From Ferrovibrio terrae_B (GTDB taxonomy: Bacteria; Pseudomonadota; Alphaproteobacteria; Ferrovibrionales; Ferrovibrionaceae), in NCBI RefSeq assembly GCF_943371255.1, contig NZ_CALRUC010000003.1, positions 1 to 64,000 of the forward strand: DNA of 64,000 nucleotides, in the 5' to 3' direction. Made by a program: the position numbers and the translations under genes. Below the pieces are notes generated by a model. The model did not search any database. It was not told where the DNA came from and saw only the letters and a program-made list of their open reading frames with translations. Positions 59,009-64,000 of this stretch are shown piece by piece; within the stretch, counting starts at the first letter, position 1; each line of letters opens with the position of its first letter.

Positions 59009-59542
59009 ATGTCCATCCTGCCCAAAATCACCCCGACCGACCTGCAGCAGCGTCTGCAGCGCGGTGAGATCGTCCTGATCGATATCCGCGAGCCATCAGA
59101 ATATGCCCGCGAGCATATCCATGGCGCCCGCCTCGTCCCGCTGGCCGCCATCGACAGCCATGACTTCGATACCGAGCGTAACAAGGTAGCCGTCTTCACC
59201 TGTCGCAGCGGCAATCGCACCGCCATGAATGCCTCCCGCCTGCTGGCCAAGGGCTTTCGCGAGGCTTACGTGCTCGATGGCGGTCTCGATGCCTGGAAAT
59301 CGGCCGGCCTGCCGGTGCATTTCAACGCCGAGGCACCGCTCGACCTGCAGCGGCAGGTGCAGATCACGGCCGGCGGCATGGCCCTGCTGGGCGCCATCCT
59401 GGCCTGGCTGGTCTCGCCCTGGTTCATCGCGCTCAGCGGTTTCGTCGGCGCCGGCCTGATGATGGCGGGGATGACTGGCTTCTGTGGCATGGCGCGCCTG
59501 CTCGCCGCCATGCCCTGGAATCGCAAATTCCTCTCTGCCTAA
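59009..59542 (+). CDS. membrane-bound rhodanese (YgaP-like)
   Basis: A 177-aa protein: rhodanese domain (about 5-105) with active-site loop CRSGNRT at 65-71 (Cys65), then two transmembrane helices (about 119-156) of the DUF2892/YgaP type with a second Cys159. YgaP-like rhodaneses carry sulfane sulfur at the inner membrane. It starts 19 bp after the regulator and precedes the persulfide dioxygenase by 11 bp, so it probably moves persulfide sulfur to that enzyme. Confidence 0.93.
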   Translation: MSILPKITPTDLQQRLQRGEIVLIDIREPSEYAREHIHGARLVPLAAIDSHDFDTERNKVAVFTCRSGNRTAMNASRLLAKGFREAYVLDGGLDAWKSAGLPVHFNAEAPLDLQRQVQITAGGMALLGAILAWLVSPWFIALSGFVGAGLMMAGMTGFCGMARLLAAMPWNRKFLSA

Positions 59543-59553
59543 CGGAGCAGCCG

Positions 59554-60417
59554 ATGATCCCCCAGGTCCATGCATTCTTCGACGAGCCGACCTTCACGGT
59601 CAGCTATGTCGTGGTCGACCCGGCAACCCAGGTCTGTGCCATCGTCGATTCCGTACTCGACTATGACCCGGCATCCGGCCGTACGCGCAAAGCCTCGGCG
59701 GATGCCATTATTGCCTTCATCCGGCAGCAGGGCCTGAAGCTGGACTGGATTCTGGAAACCCATGTCCATGCCGACCATCTGTCGGCTGCGCCCTATCTGA
59801 AAGAGCAACTCGGCGGCAAGCTCGGCATCGGCTTCAACATCACCGTCGTACAGAATGTGTTTGGCAAGGTCTTCAATGCCGGCACCGATTTTGCGCGCGA
59901 CGGCAGCCAGTTCGATCACCTGTTCAATGACGGAGAGTCCTTCCGCATCGGCGGCATCGAGGCCAAGGCGATCCATACGCCGGGCCATACCCCAGCCTGC
60001 ATGACCTATGTGATCGGCGATGCGGCCTTTGTCGGCGACACGCTGTTCATGCCTGATTACGGTACGGCGCGCTGCGATTTTCCTGGCGGTGACGCACGCC
60101 TGCTCTACCGCTCGATCCGCAAGATCTTCGCCCTGCCTCCGCAAACGCGGCTGTTCATGTGCCATGATTACAAGGCGCCAGGCCGTGATGACTATCGCTG
60201 GGAGACCACGGTGGCCGCCGAGCGTGCCGGCAATGTGCATGTGCATGACGGCATCGATGAAGACAGCTTTGTCGACATGCGGCGCAAGCGCGATGCCACA
60301 CTGGATATGCCGCGCCTGATCCTGCCCTCGGTGCAGGTGAACATGCGTGCCGGCCATATGCCCGCAGCCGAAAGCAACGGCATGCGGTATTTGAAAATCC
60401 CGGTCGACGCGCTGTAG
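59554..60417 (+). CDS. blh: persulfide dioxygenase-type metallo-beta-lactamase-fold protein (Blh/ETHE1 group)
   Basis: A 287-aa iron enzyme expected to oxidise glutathione persulfide to sulfite. Metal ligands are seen as His70, His72, Asp74, His75 (ETHVHADHLS), His145 (HTPGHTPAC), and Asp162 (GDTLF), with CDFPGGD and MCHDYKAPG downstream. The length and the SADAIIAFIRQQGLKLDWILETHVHADHL stretch match the Blh (beta-lactamase-like hydrolase) proteins encoded with BigR. The sulfite made would be exported by the next gene. Confidence 0.93.
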   Translation: MIPQVHAFFDEPTFTVSYVVVDPATQVCAIVDSVLDYDPASGRTRKASADAIIAFIRQQGLKLDWILETHVHADHLSAAPYLKEQLGGKLGIGFNITVVQNVFGKVFNAGTDFARDGSQFDHLFNDGESFRIGGIEAKAIHTPGHTPACMTYVIGDAAFVGDTLFMPDYGTARCDFPGGDARLLYRSIRKIFALPPQTRLFMCHDYKAPGRDDYRWETTVAAERAGNVHVHDGIDEDSFVDMRRKRDATLDMPRLILPSVQVNMRAGHMPAAESNGMRYLKIPVDAL

Positions 60418-60421
60418 ACCG

Positions 60422-61198
60422 ATGCTCACACTGACCGCGACACAGGCTGCCTGGGCTGCTGCATCAGGCAGCGCCGTTGGCTTCGCCCTGGCGCTGGTGG
60501 GTGGCGGTGGCTCCATCCTCGCCGTACCGGCTCTGCTCTATCTGGTTGGGATCACGGATACCCATCTGGCGATCGGCACCAGCGCACTGGCCGTAGCGGT
60601 GAATGCGTTTGCCAACCTGGCCATGCATGCCCGGCGTCAGGCAGTGAAATGGCGTTGCGCCGGCGTCTATGCCGTCAGCGGTGTCTTCGGTGCCGCCCTG
60701 GGCTCCAGTCTCGGCAAGCTGGTGGATGGTCGTCATCTGCTGCTGCTCTTTGCTGCCGCCATGATCGCCGTCGGCATCGCCATGCTGCGGCCCAAGGCGG
60801 CCGGCGGCGATCCGGATATACAACTGAATGCCCGCATCCTGCCAAAGCTGGTGATCCTCGGTCTGATCACCGGCCTGGTCAGCGGCTTCTTCGGCATCGG
60901 CGGCGGGTTTCTGGTGGTCCCTGGACTGATGCTCGGCAGCGGCATGCCGATGCTGAACGCCGTGGCGGCGTCGCTGGTATCTGTCGGCAGCTTCGGTCTT
61001 ACCACTGCGGCCAATTACGCCTGGTCCGGGCAGGTACACTGGATCGCCGCCGCGTGGTTTATCGGTGGCGGGCTGGCCGGTGGCATGATCGGCCTGCGGA
61101 TGGCCTCCTATGCCGCATCCCGCAAGGGCCTGCTCAATCGCATTTTTTCCGGCCTGATCTTTGCCGTTGCCGCCTATGTCGTCTGGCGCGCCCTCTGA
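60422..61198 (+). CDS. TauE/SafE family sulfite/sulfoacetate exporter
   Basis: A 258-aa inner-membrane protein with eight segments. The family motif GGGGSILAVPALLYLVGI (about 26-44) and its second copy GLVSGFFGIGGGFLVVPGLMLGSGMPMLNAVAASL are present. It starts 4 bp after the persulfide dioxygenase gene and likely removes sulfite from the cell, completing the operon. Its stop touches the stop of the convergent flavoprotein gene with no gap. Confidence 0.94.
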   Translation: MLTLTATQAAWAAASGSAVGFALALVGGGGSILAVPALLYLVGITDTHLAIGTSALAVAVNAFANLAMHARRQAVKWRCAGVYAVSGVFGAALGSSLGKLVDGRHLLLLFAAAMIAVGIAMLRPKAAGGDPDIQLNARILPKLVILGLITGLVSGFFGIGGGFLVVPGLMLGSGMPMLNAVAASLVSVGSFGLTTAANYAWSGQVHWIAAAWFIGGGLAGGMIGLRMASYAASRKGLLNRIFSGLIFAVAAYVVWRAL

Positions 61199-62374
61199 TC
61201 AACCGCCATAGAGCCAATCGTTGCCAGCATAGGCCTGCTCTTTCGTCCGGCCGCCCAGAGCCATATTGCGCAATTCGCGCACCGGACCGGTGGCGTGATA
61301 AAAATCGCCGTAGACACGCGCCATCACCTGCACCCGCGCCGTGCGCAGGTAGCGTTCCTGCTGATAGGCCAGAAATGCCCGGTTGGGATCGCTGATCGAC
61401 TGCGCCAGCTTGTCGGCCAGGCAGACGGCATCCTCAATCGCCATGCAGGCACCCTGCGCCAGATACTGCAGCATCGGATGGGCCGCATCGCCCAGCAGCA
61501 CGACGCGCCCCCTGGTCCAGTTCGCCACTGGTTCGCGATCGCACAGCACCCACATGCGCCAGGCCTCGATCTTGCCGAGCAGCTTGTGCACCTGCGGCTG
61601 CTGGTTCTGGAACCGCTCGTTCAACTCGGCCACATCGCCGAAACTGTTCCAGCCTTCTTCGTAGCGATTGGAGTGGAATACCGCGACCAGATTATAGAGT
61701 TCGCTGCGGCGTAACGGATAATGCACCAGATGGGTCTTCGGACCGGCCCAAAGCACCACGTTATTCTCGAACTGGCCCTGCGGCACCTCGGCCACCGGCA
61801 ACACCGCACGATAGGCGATATGGCCCGAAACCCTTGGCTTGCCATCGCCAACGATCTGCTCGCGCACCTGCGACCACAGGCCGTCGCAGGCAATCATGCT
61901 GCTGCCCTGGATTGTCTCGCCATCGGCCAGCGTCACCGTCACGCCTTCGCCGCTGTCAGCCCAGGCGGTCATCTTGGCGCTGGTGCGCAGGGTGATTCGT
62001 GTCTGCGCCAGGCAGGCCTGCAGCAGGGTGTTGTGCAGGTCGGCACGATGGGTCACCGCGTAAGGCATGCCCCAATGGGCACGGGCCTGATCGCCCAGTG
62101 GCATGCGGGTGACTTCCTCGCCCGTCAATGCGTCGCGCATGATCAGGTTCTGCGGGAAGACCGCATCGGCTTCGATGGCGGCGCGAATGCCAAGGGCCTC
62201 AAAACGGCGGAAGACATTGGGCCCGAGCTGAATGCCGGCACCGACCTCGCGAAATTCAGCCGACTGTTCAAGCAGCACCGAGGACAAACCCTTTAGCGCC
62301 AGCGCCAAAGCCGTCGCCAATCCGCCGATGCCGCCGCCGATGATAATGACCGGACGATCCTGTGCCGCTGCCAT
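61199..62374 (-). CDS. FAD-dependent 3-hydroxybenzoate 6-monooxygenase-like
   Basis: A 391-aa class A flavoprotein hydroxylase. FAD motif VIIIGGGIGGLATALALALKG (9-29), the DG motif region MIACDGLWSQVREQIVGDG, and GDAAHPMLQYLAQGACMAIEDAVCLA near 297 are intact. The whole sequence resembles 3-hydroxybenzoate 6-hydroxylase (to gentisate) and salicylate hydroxylases. GGGGAGGGG just before the ATG. No gentisate dioxygenase or regulator is adjacent in the window; an inverted repeat 50-70 bp upstream is a candidate operator. Confidence 0.9.
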   Translation of the reverse strand: MAAAQDRPVIIIGGGIGGLATALALALKGLSSVLLEQSAEFREVGAGIQLGPNVFRRFEALGIRAAIEADAVFPQNLIMRDALTGEEVTRMPLGDQARAHWGMPYAVTHRADLHNTLLQACLAQTRITLRTSAKMTAWADSGEGVTVTLADGETIQGSSMIACDGLWSQVREQIVGDGKPRVSGHIAYRAVLPVAEVPQGQFENNVVLWAGPKTHLVHYPLRRSELYNLVAVFHSNRYEEGWNSFGDVAELNERFQNQQPQVHKLLGKIEAWRMWVLCDREPVANWTRGRVVLLGDAAHPMLQYLAQGACMAIEDAVCLADKLAQSISDPNRAFLAYQQERYLRTARVQVMARVYGDFYHATGPVRELRNMALGGRTKEQAYAGNDWLYGG

Positions 62375-62423
62375 GGCCCCTCCCCGTTTTTTTTGTGTGC
62401 TGAACTGCCTTTTGGCTATTTAA

Positions 62424-62444
62424 TCAGTACACAGATTATACTGA
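62424..62444. promoter_or_regulatory. inverted repeat upstream of the flavoprotein gene
   Basis: TCAGTA (62424-62429) and TACTGA (62439-62444) are exact reverse complements nine bases apart in an AT-rich stretch, 50-70 bp before the flavoprotein start and about 115 bp before the chemoreceptor start. Confidence 0.45.
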
Positions 62445-62558
62445 AATGTCAAGCAATTTCTGCCGTCTACGCACTATCTCAAATAGAATCTGGTGGAATT
62501 TCTACCGCTTTATGCATTCAATAATCGATATTCCTGATCGCTGCAGTGGGGACACGTC

Positions 62559-64000
62559 ATGCTGTCATTCAAAAGCTGGGGTATCTTGTGGAAGATCATG
62601 GCGGTGATCGCTGTGTTACTGGCCGCCATGGCCGCCAGTGTCTGGACCGGCTACCGCGGCCTGCACGAACTCTCCGCCGACATCGCCGAACTCGAACTGC
62701 AGGCCAAGCGGGTCGAGAATGCCGGCCGCGGCACCGCCAATGCCCTGAGCTGGATTCGCATGGTCGAATCCATCCCGCATGCCGCGACGCCGGCTGCCCG
62801 CAACGAGCTTGCCGCCAAGGCTGCCGACGAACGCCGCCGTCTGGGTGTGCGGATCGACAATCTGAAAGGCCTGCTGCACGCTCCGGATGCACAGCAGCGC
62901 CTCGCCGCCATGGTGCAGGCGGTACAGGCTTATGAGGCCATCCACCGCACAGTGCTGCAGCTGGCCGAACAGGGCGATGCGGCAGCGAGCCAGCAGGCCG
63001 CCGTGCGCGGTGTGGCACAGGCCGAGGAAATCCGCGCCCGCATCCGTCCGATGGAAGACGCGATCTCCAAGGAGATCACCGAATTCAGCGCCAAGGCCCG
63101 CGAAGACGGCGAGCGTGCCACCGCTTTCATGTTGATCCAGTCGGGCATCGGCGCGGCCATCGGCCTGGGCCTCGCCATCCTGATCACGCTGGCAGCGATC
63201 AGCCGCCCGCTGCGCCGCATGATCAGAGGCATGGAACGCCTCGCCCAGGACGACCTTGACATCGAAATCGTCGATGATGGTCGCCGCGACGAAGTCGGCC
63301 TGATCGGCCGGTCTCTGCTGGTCTTCCGTCAGAACGCCATCGACAAGCGTAGCGTCGAAGCCAGTGCCGAAGCCCAGCGCACTGAAACCGAACGCGAGCG
63401 CAATGCCCGCGAGGCGCGGGAGCGCCAGGCCATCGCCGAGATATCCACCCTGTGCGAGCGTGTCGCCAGCGGCGATCTGGCCGGGCGACTGGAGGAAGCC
63501 GACAAAGATGGTTTCCTGCTCACCATCAGCCAGCAGCTCAACAGCCTGACCAACACCCTGCAGCAGATGACCCGCGAGCTGGCCGATGTCACCGGCGCGA
63601 TGGCCGAGGGCAAGCTGACCCGCTCTGTCGACGGTGCCTATAGCGGCGTCTACGGCCAGTTGAAGGATAGCGTCAATGCCATGGCCGGCAAGCTGCGGGA
63701 TTTCGCAGCGCGGCTGGCCGAGACCGCCCAGGTGGTGCGCAATGCTTCCGCCGAAATCTCCACCGCCAGCCAGGATTTGGCCCAGCGCACTGAAAGCCAG
63801 GCCGCCTCGATTGAGGAGACGGCTGCCTCGATGCACGAGATCACCACGACCGTAAAGCAGAATGCCGACAATGCCGAAGCCGGCAATCAGATGGCCGCCA
63901 CCGCACGCAATGCCGCCGAACAGGGCGGCACCATCATGAGCAAGGTGACCGGCGCGATGAGCGGGATCGAAGAAAGCGCCCGCAAGATCGGCGATATCGT
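62559..64000 (+). CDS. membrane-bound methyl-accepting chemotaxis protein, 3' end beyond the window
   Basis: The frame from ATG 62559 stays open to the window end, giving 480 codons without a stop. First transmembrane segment about 10-30 (ILWKIMAVIAVLLAAMAASVW), periplasmic helical bundle about 31-185, second segment about 187-210 (MLIQSGIGAAIGLGLAILITLAAI), HAMP domain from about 207 (RPLRRMIRGMERLAQDDLDIEIVDDGRRDEVGLIGRSLLVFRQNAI), a second HAMP-like region near 300-370 and the start of the signalling domain (QDLAQRTESQAASIEETAASMHEITTTVKQNADNAEAGNQM). TGGGGA lies about nine bases before the ATG. The tip and C-terminus are missing. Ligand unknown. Confidence 0.93.
   Translation, partial: MLSFKSWGILWKIMAVIAVLLAAMAASVWTGYRGLHELSADIAELELQAKRVENAGRGTANALSWIRMVESIPHAATPAARNELAAKAADERRRLGVRIDNLKGLLHAPDAQQRLAAMVQAVQAYEAIHRTVLQLAEQGDAAASQQAAVRGVAQAEEIRARIRPMEDAISKEITEFSAKAREDGERATAFMLIQSGIGAAIGLGLAILITLAAISRPLRRMIRGMERLAQDDLDIEIVDDGRRDEVGLIGRSLLVFRQNAIDKRSVEASAEAQRTETERERNAREARERQAIAEISTLCERVASGDLAGRLEEADKDGFLLTISQQLNSLTNTLQQMTRELADVTGAMAEGKLTRSVDGAYSGVYGQLKDSVNAMAGKLRDFAARLAETAQVVRNASAEISTASQDLAQRTESQAASIEETAASMHEITTTVKQNADNAEAGNQMAATARNAAEQGGTIMSKVTGAMSGIEESARKIGDI

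Noticed and set aside
1..64000. Mobile elements, prophage, tRNA or integration sites
   Set aside because: No transposase, integrase, phage gene, tRNA-like cloverleaf or terminal repeats were seen; all neighbours look like ordinary chromosomal operons with similar codon use.

Overview
The window looks like chromosomal DNA of a GC-rich alphaproteobacterium, probably a Rhodospirillales-type lineage. This rests on gene content: a serC-serA operon with a leader RNA candidate, PAS_5 and OlsB proteins, a parvulin-argJ-mutT cluster, a BigR/SqrR sulfur operon and many ABC and TRAP-like uptake genes. The genus is not decided by the sequence alone. Genes are densely packed with many 4-bp stop/start overlaps. 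I saw no tRNA, rRNA, insertion sequence, prophage or CRISPR array.

Layout: 0-5.5 kb holds a ThiE-like protein, YggS, a class D beta-lactamase with an upstream small lipoprotein, and serA/serC. 5.6-10.2 kb holds an LtaS-type phosphotransferase, an unknown helical protein, an orphan Bug-type binding protein, and a GDT1-type Mn2+ exporter behind a probable yybP-ykoY riboswitch. 10.4-16 kb holds two lipoproteins, ComM, CheW and a soluble double-PAS chemoreceptor. 16-33.6 kb is a mix of transport and metabolism: BASS and EamA permeases, ferredoxin reductase, two acyl-CoA ligases, OlsB, AmpG, PrpE, nitronate monooxygenase, an L,D-transpeptidase, RibA and two alpha/beta hydrolases. 33.7-42 kb holds two unrelated patatin-like phospholipases flanking parvulin-argJ-mutT and a VOC/TetR pair with a clear operator.

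42-56.3 kb is the most interesting block. It is an acid-sugar catabolic island with an ABC importer (binding protein, two permeases, ATPase), an IlvD/Edd-type sugar-acid dehydratase, KDPGal aldolase, two different 2-keto-3-deoxy sugar-acid kinases (DgoK and KdgK types), and an EamA permease. A second operon encodes an RraA-like lyase, a two-subunit UxaA-type dehydratase, a 2-keto-3-deoxy-acid dehydrogenase (SDR) and a diketo-acid hydrolase (FAH fold). A GntR/FCD regulator sits inside. A 17-bp near-identical palindromic site occurs in exactly the three promoter regions of this island, so it is very likely one regulon joining a phosphorylative (aldolase) route and an oxidative (hydrolase) route.

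56.4-62.4 kb holds an AsmA-like protein, a YbfB-type MFS protein, a complete sulfide/persulfide detoxification operon (BigR/SqrR-type sensor with two cysteines 66 residues apart, membrane rhodanese, persulfide dioxygenase, TauE exporter) and a 3-hydroxybenzoate 6-hydroxylase-like flavoprotein. The window ends inside a second, membrane-bound chemoreceptor gene.
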